A DNA stretch of 64,000 nt from the NCBI RefSeq assembly GCF_040719265.1, contig NZ_JBFDAH010000019.1, positions 1-64,000 on the forward strand. Reading direction: 5' to 3'. The stretch comes from Aliikangiella maris (GTDB lineage: Bacteria > Pseudomonadota > Gammaproteobacteria > Enterobacterales > Kangiellaceae). How positions within the stretch are numbered: the stretch's first letter is position 1; each line of letters opens with the position of its first letter. This document shows, one piece after another, positions 13,867 to 23,630 of this stretch. The position numbers were made by a program, and so were the translations under genes. The notes beneath the pieces are model-generated. The model had not been told where the DNA came from. It did not search any database and saw only the letters and a list, made by a program, of their open reading frames with translations.

Positions 13867-15417
13867 CTATTCAGCTTTCCAGTTCAGTGTTACACCAGAG
13901 GCTGATGAATAGCCATAAAGATCAATATACCAAGTACCTGCTTGTGGATTATCGATAGTACAGGTTTCAGTATTACCATTTAAATAAGGGCGGCAGTCCC
14001 AATTATTTGAAGTTGATTGTGAACCGAAATTCACATACAAATCCGCATCCCCTGTTCCACCAGAAATATTCACCGTCAGTTTACTATAGCCTGAAGGAAT
14101 TTCTTGGGTGTAACGTTTCCAGGCACCACTGGCAACAGAAACATCATTGTGTGTTTGTTGAATTGGATCAGTTCCTGGGTCAGTGCCATCCGTATAACTG
14201 GCAGTAATAGAAACATTTGAAAATGCACTATAGGCTTTTATACGTACATAATAAGTACCATTGGTTTGGCTTCCAGTACAAGATTCATTGTTGCCACTTT
14301 TATATGGACGACAATCATAACTTGAATCAGTTGGTTGTGCGCCAAACTTCACATACAAATCAGCATCACCATTTCCACCACTCATATCAAACTTGATATT
14401 TTGAGCACCAGCAGGCACTTTAAATGTGTAGTTAATTTCGCCACCTTGTGACGCTTTTAAACCAGTTTTAGCAACACCATTTTGTAACTCTTGAGAAGGA
14501 TCAGGACCAGGGTCTTGGCCAATTTTAGAGTTTATCCAGTCTACAAAATTAACAGTACGTGTATAAACACCATACTTATTTGCACGCGCACAGCCTTGTC
14601 CCCAACTGACAACACCAATGCTGTAATACTCACCACCATACGAAGCAACTAAAGGTCCACCACTGTCACCTTGGCAAGAATCTTTACCGCCTTCAGCCAA
14701 TCCGGCACAAATCATATTTTGGGTGACGGCACCGCCGTAAGCCGACGAAGAGTTACAGGTTGTATTTGAAACAACAGGAACATCAACTTCGTTCAGTATA
14801 TCTGGGCCACTTCCTCCTTCACGCAATGCTCCCCAACCAGAAACAGTTACAATTGATCCTGGTGAACCAACTTGGCTCATCACATCTGAAGTCGGTAATT
14901 TTAATGGCGTCAAACTAGATGGTGCGCTTGATGATAATTTAATTAAAGCAATATCGTTATCACTGGTTGTTGAATTATAATTAGGGTGAAGGATGGTTTG
15001 GGCAATACTAATTACCTGACCTTCGTTACTACTCAATGTTCTTACACCTACACGAATATCGTAACCTGATCCACCTAAACAGTGTGCAGCAGTTACAACC
15101 CAGTCAGCATTCAGTAAAGCACCACCACAGTAATGACCGCCATTTTTTCTTAGTTGAACCTGGTAAGGTCTTGCACCAATTTCAGATTCAACACCACCAA
15201 CAATTTTAGGGCTGATTGCTTCATCATACATCGGTACTGCTTCTACAGGGCGCGCAACACCCAGCGTTTTCATAATTTGATCAATTGATAACTCTGTTGA
15301 AGCGCCACTGGTTAAATTATTTTCGCTATTGTCTTTTTCGGCATTTACCACACCGTGAAATAACATGGATGGAATAACGCAGCTGAGAAATATTTTCTTC
15401 ATTTTTATTTTAAGCAT
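13867..15417 (-). CDS. Secreted trypsin-like serine protease with two PPC domains
   Basis: About 516 residues from the ATG at 15417, chosen because GGGAG lies just upstream; the longer frame starting at 15435 would include that ribosome binding site. Layout: signal peptide (about 1-26), propeptide to about 70, then IVGG at 72-75, the S1 activation site. Catalytic His112 (VVTAAHC), Asp155 (SDNDIALIK) and Ser252 (GDSGGPL) are intact, and Asp246, six residues before the Ser, predicts cleavage after Arg/Lys. Two C-terminal PPC repeats (about 310-405 and 425-515) each contain GDADLYV.FG and DCRPY..GN.E.C. PPC domains are usually removed after export and can help anchoring or folding. Monocistronic with its own terminator. 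Confidence 0.94.
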   Translation of the reverse strand: MLKIKMKKIFLSCVIPSMLFHGVVNAEKDNSENNLTSGASTELSIDQIMKTLGVARPVEAVPMYDEAISPKIVGGVESEIGARPYQVQLRKNGGHYCGGALLNADWVVTAAHCLGGSGYDIRVGVRTLSSNEGQVISIAQTILHPNYNSTTSDNDIALIKLSSSAPSSLTPLKLPTSDVMSQVGSPGSIVTVSGWGALREGGSGPDILNEVDVPVVSNTTCNSSSAYGGAVTQNMICAGLAEGGKDSCQGDSGGPLVASYGGEYYSIGVVSWGQGCARANKYGVYTRTVNFVDWINSKIGQDPGPDPSQELQNGVAKTGLKASQGGEINYTFKVPAGAQNIKFDMSGGNGDADLYVKFGAQPTDSSYDCRPYKSGNNESCTGSQTNGTYYVRIKAYSAFSNVSITASYTDGTDPGTDPIQQTHNDVSVASGAWKRYTQEIPSGYSKLTVNISGGTGDADLYVNFGSQSTSNNWDCRPYLNGNTETCTIDNPQAGTWYIDLYGYSSASGVTLNWKAE

Positions 15418-15964
15418 AATAAGGTCTCCCGACACATATTTTATATATTTAGTTTTACAGTTTAAATATTATTAATATCTTGGATTTAGATGCAAAAAAT
15501 TATTCATGTATCTTTTGCGTGGATGAGTATGATTAAGATCACGCTTAAGGGTAAAGTTAATTATTACCACTTTTAAGAGACATAAAGTTTAGTTGTGACT
15601 TAGTCGCACATTTGGCTTTCTACTAATTAACAATATATGCCTTGCTAGGTAATATTTGTAAAATAGTCAGAATTTAATTCTTAGTCAGAAATTGTTTTTC
15701 TGTTTAGTTAATGTGCAAAGTCTTAATTATATTTTATTCACTGACGATTCAAAACTAATCAGCAACAACTCATTATAAGATAATCAATTCTATTTTTTAT
15801 TTAAACAATTAAACAATAAAATTTTTATAACAAGTATTAATCTTAATCACTTAGTCATACTGTTCATTTAAGCTTCGCTTGATTAATTACATTTGAATAC
15901 CGATGCGCACTAATGAAATGCGTATTAACAAAAATGAAAATTCTGAAAAAATCGGGAGAAAGCA
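15418..15964. promoter_or_regulatory. Divergent promoter region, no gene seen
   Basis: About 550 very AT-rich bases between the protease and LTD/MBL genes, transcribed away from each other. It must hold both promoters. No RNA gene or clear operator was identified by eye. GGGAGA at its right end is the ribosome binding site of the LTD gene. Confidence 0.45.
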
Positions 15965-17797
15965 GTGAATAAAAATCCAACAATTAAAACCTGCGTAACA
16001 CTCAATTTACTTTTATTAAGCCAATTAGGCTTTACTGGTAACGTTACCGTTAATGATGTCATCATCAATGAAATTGCCTAGATGGGAACAAGCACAAGTG
16101 CTTATGATGAATGGATTGAATTAAAAAATACAACATCCTCAACGATTAATCTATCAGGCTGGCAATTGGTGAGCAATGATAATTCACCGAGTATTCAGTT
16201 ATCAGGTAGTATCGCCCCTTATGGATATTATCTCTTAGAAAGAAGCAATGATAATTCTGTTCCACAAATAACCGCCGATCAAATTTATACGGGATCACTC
16301 GGCAATTCAGGAGAACAATTACAATTACTCAGTTCACAAAACCAATTAGTTGATCGTGTTGATAAGTGGTATGCCGGTAGTAACGCCAATAAAGCCACGA
16401 TGGAAAGAGTTGATGGTAGTTTATCGGGCAACTTAGCGAATAACTGGCAAACAGCAATTAGCGGATACAGTGCCGGTTTAGGTACTCCTAGAAAGGTTAA
16501 CTCAGTGGTCAATGATGGACCAGTCAGTGATGTTAATTGTCAATATCCACAAAATCTTGAAATTATCTCGATTAACATTGGTCAGGGTGACGCAACCTTA
16601 ATTGTCACACCAACTAAAATTTTATTGGCTGATGCGGGTGAAAGTTATTGGAATAGCCATAACGATGCAGTAAAAGTCGCTGAAGTTATTCACCAAAAAT
16701 ATGGCGCACAATGTAACACCATTGATTATGCCGTTATTTCACACCTACATTTAGATCACATCGGCTACATCAAAAGTGACGAGAATACCAATGGTGAATT
16801 ATTAAACGAACAAGGAGGATTACATCAGGAAGGTCAAAATTTGCGTAATCCTCAGTTTTTAGCGGGCTTTGCCTATTTGGTTAAAAATTTAGGTTTTCAA
16901 GTTGGGCAAACCATTGTTCGTGATTATAAAACCAATAACCCTAATCCTTCACCGGCCCAAGGCGGCAGCAAAACCTATCGCAACTGGCGAGCTTATTTAG
17001 AATCGCCACAGGGTAAAACGGATTTTAATCCAACCACTGCGGAATTAGGCACACATCAAATTAATTTAGGGACAGTTGCCGGTAATCGTGTTGTCATCGA
17101 TATTGTTCAGGTCGACGGTTTAACTCCCGCAAATGCAACCCACGGTTGCGATCCGGCAACTTACTTTTCAGGTGCAAGTCATTTATTACGGGGGCAACGC
17201 TGGAATGATGCTATACCGCCATCAGAAAATGATTTAAGTGTCGCATTTATACTCTCATTAGGTCAGTTTAATCTATTTGTTGGTGGTGATACTTCAGGTG
17301 AAAATTATCAATCACAGTGGGGTTATCGTTATCATGATACGGAAACTTGTCTGGCGCAAGACGCTATCATTCAACAAAAATACGCTCACCATTTAGATGT
17401 ACTTAGAGCAAACCATCACGGTAGTAGTCACAGTACCAATCAAGTTTTTGTTGATACATTTCAACCCAAAGTAACAATATTTTCAGTAGGCGACAATAAC
17501 TCATTTAGTCATGTAAACCGCGCGGTGCTCGATCGTATTTTGGCGGAAAGTATTGGCAATCAGCAAGGTGCAGTGCTAATGACAGAAGCCGGAGCCAACG
17601 TTTATTCTGCAAATGATGTTTGCCATAGTCAACAGGCTAACTGGTGTGCACAGGTCGTTGACAATGAGTATCCTACAACCACAGAAACCAATGAATCAGG
17701 TGATGATAATGTGGTTATTCAAGTAAGCCAGGACGGTAAAAGTTACATTGTAAAAGGAAATAATAACACACCAGCCGTACAGTTTATATCACGCTAA
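15965..17797 (+). pseudogene. Secreted LTD plus metallo-beta-lactamase (ComEC-like) protein, interrupted by an amber codon
   Basis: A GTG at 15965 with ribosome binding site GGGAGA begins a signal-peptide-like stretch. Codon 39 is TAG (16079-16081), exactly where lamin-tail domains have Trp: the frame reads VIINEIA, stop, MGTSTSAYDEWIELKN. One base change (TGG to TAG) explains it. Downstream the frame is intact for 571 codons: LTD domain (to about 160), then an MBL fold like the ComEC nuclease domain with INIGQGDATLI, HLHLDH (about 258-263), GGDTSGE and NHHGSSHS (about 483-490). The product would be a secreted metal-dependent hydrolase, perhaps acting on nucleic acid. The ATG right after the stop lacks a ribosome binding site and would drop the signal peptide. 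Sequencing error and amber readthrough remain possible. Confidence 0.85.
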
Positions 17798-17880
17798 AAA
17801 GTGATTTTCAGTCATAAAAAATAGTTAAGAATAAACTAAAAAATTAAATTTTCGACTTGTTTATTCGCAATTCACGATTG

Positions 17881-19503
17881 CTAATGTTTCAATTTTATAT
17901 CCGAGGACATGGTATTATTTGATACCATGTCCATCGGTATCAATTGCTCAGAGTCAACCAATAATATTACACTCTTATTGAGATGTCTGGCAAACTCGGT
18001 TAATTCACGAATAACATTTAGCAAGGAAGATTTGTCATGAATATCGTACTCGTAATAAACTTTGGCAACCTGTTTTTCATACTCTTCAACTAAAGCCCCC
18101 TCTAACTGATGGAAATTATCAGGTAGTTTCTGTTTATGATTGAGTAGCCCACGGTTTACTTCAACAAGCATTAACATTAAAAACTCTCGTAAACTTTCAA
18201 AACTTTGCAATCCATCCTGTGTTTGATAAATGCTGACAATATTATGTCGAATATCTTTGATAGACTTAGCCGCTAAAATCGCATATCGAATAGACTGTAT
18301 TAGATTTAAAACTATCTGTTTATCTTTAGCATCTGATGCATTGGTTTGAGTCAACAACAGGTATTGTAAAATATGCGACTCAAGTCGTTTTAGCTCTGCA
18401 TATTTTTTTAAAAAATCCGAATCATTTTTTATTTGCAGATTTAGTGTCTTATGGGTTAAGACGGTTATTTTTTTTGCAAGCATCGCAATATCTTCAAATG
18501 CGGCTTTAATGGCGGCTTCGGTGATCTGTGAATCAACCTTGTCTAATGATAGTGTTTGTTTGTCTTGAGTGCTATGAAAAACCTTTTCAAGCCATAATGC
18601 ATAATGTTTTAAAAAAGGAAAAAAAGCCGCTATGCCTAAAAAATTAAATACAGTATGAAAAATCACTAATCCATATAGGGGATCGGTGATATTCAGCCAT
18701 TGCAATATGTCTTTTAAAAAGGGCAACAAACAGAACAAGGCAACAATATTGGTGACAAAGTTAAAAATTATTTGTCCTGCCGCTATTTGTTTTTTGACTG
18801 ACGCGCCTCCCAAAGCTCCCAACAACAAAGTACTCGTTGTTCCCAGGTCAGCGCCGATAACTAAAGCCCCCGCATCAATTAAGTCAATCATGCCAGCATT
18901 CATGGCGGCCAATGTGATACCAATAGTTGCAGAGCTTGACTGAATAATACTGGCAATAACAACGCCCGCAACAAAGAAAACCCAAACAGGCATTTCCTGC
19001 AATGCGGCAATATCAATCTGGTCACGAATGATCATTGTTGCATCTTTCATTTCATTAAGACCCAGAATGAGCAATCCAAGCCCGGTTATTGCTTTAAATA
19101 ATAAATATCGGTTTGAGCTTTCATTCAGTAAAGTTAAACCTAAAGCACCTCCCCCAATCAGCACATAACTAATAGAAGCAAAGTCAAACTTAAAACCTAA
19201 TGTTGTGATTATCCAACCGGTAAAGGTTGTACCAAGATTTGCGCCAAAAATTAGCGCAAGAGAGCCCGCCAATGATAATAGTGACGCGCTGGCGAATGCC
19301 AAAATAATCAAACTTAATAGAGAACTGGATTGCAAAATTGCCGTTGCAATGGTACCAAATATTACACCTTTGAATGGTGTGTCGGTATGTTTTTTTAAAA
19401 TAAGTTGTAGGCGCTGATGACTTAAGCCAGATAAACCAGACTCAAGTTCGCGCATACCTAAAATAAAAAAGCCCAAACCTGCGAGTAACGCCCAAAAATT
19501 CAT
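17881..19503 (-). CDS. Na/Pi cotransporter family protein with PhoU-like domain
   Basis: Predicted 540 residues. The N-terminal 310 contain about eight membrane helices organised as an inverted repeat, each half carrying the QSSS signature (ILQSSSLLS near 58-66; IIQSSSATIG near 188-197) plus GANLGTTFT and GADLGTTST, hallmarks of the PNaS type II phosphate cotransporters. The C-terminal 210 residues are a charged all-helical domain like PhoU, which in relatives such as YjbB is thought to tune transport. It probably moves phosphate with sodium across the inner membrane, direction unknown (YjbB exports). Monocistronic, convergent with the LTD/MBL gene and divergent from the MarR-like gene. Confidence 0.92.
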   Translation of the reverse strand: MNFWALLAGLGFFILGMRELESGLSGLSHQRLQLILKKHTDTPFKGVIFGTIATAILQSSSLLSLIILAFASASLLSLAGSLALIFGANLGTTFTGWIITTLGFKFDFASISYVLIGGGALGLTLLNESSNRYLLFKAITGLGLLILGLNEMKDATMIIRDQIDIAALQEMPVWVFFVAGVVIASIIQSSSATIGITLAAMNAGMIDLIDAGALVIGADLGTTSTLLLGALGGASVKKQIAAGQIIFNFVTNIVALFCLLPFLKDILQWLNITDPLYGLVIFHTVFNFLGIAAFFPFLKHYALWLEKVFHSTQDKQTLSLDKVDSQITEAAIKAAFEDIAMLAKKITVLTHKTLNLQIKNDSDFLKKYAELKRLESHILQYLLLTQTNASDAKDKQIVLNLIQSIRYAILAAKSIKDIRHNIVSIYQTQDGLQSFESLREFLMLMLVEVNRGLLNHKQKLPDNFHQLEGALVEEYEKQVAKVYYEYDIHDKSSLLNVIRELTEFARHLNKSVILLVDSEQLIPMDMVSNNTMSSDIKLKH

Positions 19504-19736
19504 CGAAATATGATTTTTTTAAGTTGTGATTAATCTGCCAAAATTAAAGTGTTTTATTAAATAACACAACTATTTTCGATAGATAAAAGTTATTTATAGT
19601 AAGAGATATAAATTATATTGACGTAAATCACCTAATGAGAAAGATACCTGGAACACTCATCTGTGGTGTAGATAAAACGGTTTATGTTAGACTAAGTTTT
19701 ATTACTTAAAAAATAACTCAGCAACAGGATAAATGA

Positions 19737-20226
19737 ATGAAGACCGACCATGTTGATTTCGTTATTCGACAGTGGCAAGCAGAAAGACCTGACTTAGACT
19801 CGGCACCTACCGGCGTTATTGGTCGAGTAGGTCGTTTAAATCAGTTTATCGGTAGCGAATTACAACAGGTTTTTTCAGCCCACGACCTGCTCAGTGGCGA
19901 GTTTGATGTGCTTGCAACTTTACTGCGTTCAGGCCCCCCCCTATCAACTGACTCCAAATCAGTTATTAAATGCATTAATGTTGTCTTCAGGCGCGATGAC
20001 TAATCGCATAGATAAATTAGAGCGCAAACAACTCATTCAACGAAAACCGGATCCGGCCGACAGACGCGGCGTTCTGGTTTGTTTAACCGCGCAAGGCAAG
20101 AAGCTGACCAGTAAAGCTATTGAAGCCCATTTAGCTAACTGCGCACGCATTCTCGATCCCTTATCTACAAAAGATCAGCAGTTACTGGCAAATTTACTCA
20201 AAAAGCTGCTGTTAACATTTGAATGA
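19737..20226 (+). pseudogene. MarR-family regulator with a +1 frameshift in a C8 tract
   Basis: The N-terminal part (MKTDHVDFVIRQWQAERPDL to GEFDVLATLLRSGPP) and C-terminal part (YQLTPNQLLNALMLSSGAM, winged-helix with ADRRGVLV) join to a complete MarR protein of about 162 residues. They lie in different frames, separated at a run of eight C (19934-19941). Seven C restores the frame. As sequenced the first frame ends at 20003. MarR dimers repress transporter or stress genes; the convergent DMT exporter is a possible target. Homopolymer length change suggests either phase variation, a recent mutation, or a sequencing error. All conserved regions on both sides look undamaged, so the break is recent or technical. 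Confidence 0.85.
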
Positions 20227-20315
20227 GAAGGTCACGCCTTATTAAGTGAGTTAACCGTTGAACTGTTAATATCCTCCAATCAGCTCAAGAAAATAAGAAT
20301 GACTAATAGTCAGGG

Positions 20316-21200
20316 TTAAACTAACTTTTTACTTGCGCTTACACTGGTCTTTTGTGCCAATACAATGGCAATTGTCACGCCTAAAATGCCAATGATTTGC
20401 GCTAACGAAAAAGACTCATCTAGCAATATAATTCCCAATAAAGTAGCCGTTAGTGGACTACCAAACGCAATAAAAGAAATACTGACCGCAGGTAATCGTT
20501 GAATTCCTCTAAACCAGATAACATAGGCAAGTAACCCACCAATTAAACTCAAATAAAGGAAACCAGCTATATTCATGCCACTTAAGACATGAGGAATACC
20601 TTCACTAAACAGTGCAATAGGTAGTAAGATAACTCCCCCAAATACCAGTTGCCAGCCTGTTGAACCCAATAAGTTTACACCGGGCGGCATCCCCCAATGT
20701 TTGGTCAAAACAATTCCGCAAGCCATACTCACAGCACCGGCAATACCGGCTAAAATACCAATAGGATCCAGTGAAGTGACCGGATGCCATACCAGTAAAA
20801 AGATACTGATTATGCCAATAACTCCCGCCAGAATCTGCATAAAACGAATCGGCTGTTTAAACATTATGTAAGATAAAGCTAAAACAATAATCGGTTGAAT
20901 CGCCATTAAAATTGCAGCAATTCCGCCAGGTAACCGATAAGCAGCAACAAATAAACAATAAAAGAAAATGCCAATATTCAGAGCGCCTAACAAAAATATG
21001 CGTCCCCACCAAATACCTCGAGGAAATTGTCTAACCAATAACAATAATAAAATACCCGCAGGTAAAGCTCTTAGTACTGAAGTCGTTAAAGGACTCTCAG
21101 GCGGCAACATTACAGTTGTTACCCAATAAGTTGTTCCCCATATCATCGGCGCCAACATGGTAATGAAACTATTTAAAATTAAGTATTTTTTCGATTCCAT
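20316..21200 (-). CDS. DMT-superfamily (EamA) transporter
   Basis: A 294-residue inner-membrane protein with ten predicted helices in two EamA repeats: MIWGTTYWVTT with ALPAGILLLLLVR in the first half and LLAYVIWFRGIQRLPA, SPLTATLLGIILLDE in the second. Such transporters export amino acids or other small metabolites; the substrate cannot be read from the sequence. It is convergent with the MarR-like gene, 89 bp away, so control by that regulator is possible but not shown. A typical chromosomal drug/metabolite exporter gene, full length. Confidence 0.92.
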   Translation of the reverse strand: MESKKYLILNSFITMLAPMIWGTTYWVTTVMLPPESPLTTSVLRALPAGILLLLLVRQFPRGIWWGRIFLLGALNIGIFFYCLFVAAYRLPGGIAAILMAIQPIIVLALSYIMFKQPIRFMQILAGVIGIISIFLLVWHPVTSLDPIGILAGIAGAVSMACGIVLTKHWGMPPGVNLLGSTGWQLVFGGVILLPIALFSEGIPHVLSGMNIAGFLYLSLIGGLLAYVIWFRGIQRLPAVSISFIAFGSPLTATLLGIILLDESFSLAQIIGILGVTIAIVLAQKTSVSASKKLV

Positions 21201-21396
21201 AAAATATTCACCCTAAATTTACGGTCACTTAGCATATCCACATATCTTTACTTAAAGACATATTAAAAGAACATAGCTTTTAGTCAAGATTCTTTACATC
21301 AAGATATGTTTCTACTATCGAATTGATTGTTTATTTAGAGGTATTAGAAAATTCACAAATAAGTAATCTAACCTGGTTTATTCGATTAATTACTCT

Positions 21397-21626
21397 TTAA
21401 AAGAAAGTATTAAATTGAACAATAAAGGCTAATACCTTGGCAGAATCAACCAAAAAACAGGCATGCTCATATTCGGCAATAACTTCTAGAAACTCTTCAA
21501 AGAACTTAACACTGGGCACAGGTTGATAAACATGCCACTTTAGAACTTGTCTTTTTCAATATATTTTCCAAAGTTTGTCTTTTTTACATAGGTAGCCTTA
21601 GCAAATAGATATTCACGAATAACCAT
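21397..21626 (-). pseudogene. Frameshifted small gene of unknown family
   Basis: ATG at 21626 begins MVIREYLFAKATYVKKTNFG, continues to EKDKF and meets TAA at 21540-21542. A second frame, open across the same place, continues LKWHVYQPVPSVKFFEEFLE and then VIAEYEHACFLVDSAKVL to a TAA at 21397-21399. Joined by a one-base shift near 21545 they give a plausible compact protein of about 76 residues rich in aromatic and acidic positions. Neither half alone looks complete. I do not recognise the family. There is no close neighbour gene; it is isolated in a 900-bp gap. Confidence 0.5.
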
Positions 21627-22117
21627 AGTAGTTACTCTTTAAAGTTTTTAACTTTTTATCACTTTTCATTTATTATTTCTGTTAATTCTCAAGTGCTTAT
21701 CAAGATTAAGATCTAGCGTTTTTATTTAATCTAAATGAACCCATTCAAATTAAAAAAATTCTCCTTCCGGTCAATTGAACATTGCTAATTTAACAATGAT
21801 GAAAGATAACGTATAAAGGTCACTCGATTTTTATATCAAATATTGACGATTCAAACCGAGTTAGTTGATAGTTTATTCAGTCAATAATTTGTTCAGCCGA
21901 TAATTAGTTCGAATGATAATTCGCTTGGTTGATAAGACATTTAAATTATTGAAACGGAAAACTGGGTAAAGATAGTTTTTGAAAAGACAAAGTAAATCAT
22001 TAAATTTTTTGTGATTTTGCCTTAAATCGCAACTCATACAGAAATATGGCCAACAGATTAAAGCGTTGACCATAATGATTGATAAATATAGGGGAATAAA
22101 AATATCAATCGTTCAAT
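21627..22117. other. Intergenic region without recognised gene
   Basis: AT-rich, with loosely repeated AGTTGATA / GGTTGATAAG and TCAGTCAATAATTTGTTCAG words around 21855-21940. A 66-codon frame on the minus strand has no ribosome binding site or protein-like composition. No RNA gene recognised. Confidence 0.4.
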
Positions 22118-22804
22118 TTAGAAACTGAACGATATAAAAAAAGATGTTTGCATTAAATCATGCTCATACTTATCAATTGTATCTTCATCCACGATGCTGT
22201 ATTGCATATTGTAACGGTTATAGTCCATGCCAACTTTCGTTGTATTCGAAATATAGTAAGCAACACCAACACCATAGAATTGTTCAGTACTTGCTTTTTT
22301 CAACATCGAAGATTCGATAACTTTACCTAAATAGGTTTCCTTGGTTTTTCCGCCAACTTCTGAGTTGATAATACCTGCACGAGCAAAAAAGAACCAGGGA
22401 CCATTTTTCGGATCCGTATGCAGCATTAAACTGGCAGTGATACCTTCACCAAACATATAAGAGCTTTCTAAAACTTCAATAACATCTTCGCCAGTATCAT
22501 ATTCACCGTAGAAATCACGCAATATAAGCGCTTCACCAAAATCAACAAACCCTAATCCAGCAGAAAAATACTCGGTGAGGCTCATATCGAAATTAATTCC
22601 ATAAGAAGTCGCGGTTCCCGACAAATTAGACACTAAATCCAGTGGATCAGTTGAAACATTAGTGTGCTTGGTTTGTCCAACTTTAGCCGTTACATGAAAA
22701 ATACCATGATTAGTGCCAGGAGAATCAGAAAATGGAGACGCCGCAAAAGTAGAAGTTGACGACAGGATTAAAGCTAGGGAGGTTAGTTCCTTTAAATAAT
22801 TCAT
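22118..22804 (-). CDS. Outer-membrane beta-barrel protein
   Basis: Predicted 228 residues with a signal peptide (about 1-21, cleavage after FAA). The mature part alternates short amphipathic strands: GIFHVTAKVG, TSYGINFDMSL, YFSAGLGFVDFG, GEGITASLMLH, GPWFFFARAGI, FYGVGVAYYIS, KVGMDYNRYNM and the final LMQTSFFISFSF. The C-terminal Phe is the usual assembly signal for outer-membrane barrels. Eight strands of this kind resemble OmpA/OmpW-type small barrels. The exact subfamily and any ligand cannot be determined. Stand-alone gene. Confidence 0.82.
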   Translation of the reverse strand: MNYLKELTSLALILSSTSTFAASPFSDSPGTNHGIFHVTAKVGQTKHTNVSTDPLDLVSNLSGTATSYGINFDMSLTEYFSAGLGFVDFGEALILRDFYGEYDTGEDVIEVLESSYMFGEGITASLMLHTDPKNGPWFFFARAGIINSEVGGKTKETYLGKVIESSMLKKASTEQFYGVGVAYYISNTTKVGMDYNRYNMQYSIVDEDTIDKYEHDLMQTSFFISFSF

Positions 22805-23150
22805 TTCACTATAAATTGTCTGGTTTTAGGAGCTGCGTATAATATAAGAACTTGCCAGTATGGATCAATCACTTATATCAAATAATTAAAACGGCTAAAT
22901 GGCCAAGTGGGAGAAATAAATTACCAAAAACCATCAATCAATCCGCAAATCGAATGACACTACTTTATTCATACTTTACTTGATTATTTTTATTGCATAA
23001 CTTATAAACAGTTACCGAATTAATAATCAGTTACCGAATTAAGTTAGGTAATTTATTAGATACAGAACGGTAAATCCTTTAATTCACCGAATGTTTAGAC
23101 AATTCAGCGAATTAAAGAAATGAAGCATAAAGATACGCGATTAAATTAGA
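22805..23150. other. Intergenic region with a short direct repeat
   Basis: No gene recognised. Holds two exact copies of CAGTTACCGAATTAA at 23009-23023 and 23028-23042, 19 bases apart (about two helical turns), and further GAATTAA words near 23100. The spacing would suit a regulator binding one DNA face, but no known site is recognised. Confidence 0.5.
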
Positions 23151-23471
23151 TTATTCAGCCATTTCTTTTTGATAGCGCTCCAGATATTTAAAGTTATCTA
23201 ACTGGCCGGCTTTAGCCGCGAAATCGGCGATGCTGACACCATTACACTGAATATTATTCGCAATATGACGTACAGTCATACCACTTTCAGAGACCGCTTT
23301 TTTAAGTCTCGCGGGGCTACCCTGGGCAGCTTGAACACAAATTTTAGTATAAAGTGAAGTATTATCAGCAATATAGGCCTTCTCTTGTGCGAAACTAGCT
23401 CCGCTTGCCAAAAGACTACTACAAAATACTGCCACGGTGGCATTGATTAATTTTTTACAATTGGAAGACAT
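23151..23471 (-). CDS. Periplasmic DUF3718 protein
   Basis: Predicted 106 residues. Signal peptide about 1-28 (cleavage after SFA). Mature domain pattern: ADNTSLYTKICVQAAQGS, then a variable middle and NIQCNGVSIADFAAKAG, the CNG..I..FA motif with a Cys pair (ICVQ, QCNG) typical of DUF3718, a small periplasmic family of unknown function found in marine gammaproteobacteria such as Shewanella and relatives. ATG at 23471; upstream AGGAGCGC is a good ribosome binding site. Stand-alone. Confidence 0.85.
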   Translation of the reverse strand: MSSNCKKLINATVAVFCSSLLASGASFAQEKAYIADNTSLYTKICVQAAQGSPARLKKAVSESGMTVRHIANNIQCNGVSIADFAAKAGQLDNFKYLERYQKEMAE

Positions 23472-23630
23472 TCAAAGCGCTCCTGATTATCACTGGTTGA
23501 AGTCTCTAGTGTAAAAAAATCATATGAATGATGTTTGTCTAAAAAACCATCAATTGTTACAAAGTGACTATTCCGTTACATTCTATTTACATTCTGAATG
23601 TTCCAACTGTACGAATTAGTTCAATCCCCA

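Noticed and set aside
21873..22073. 66-codon minus-strand frame in the 21.6-22.1 kb gap
   Set aside because: No ribosome binding site, irregular composition, and no repeat or motif to support it.
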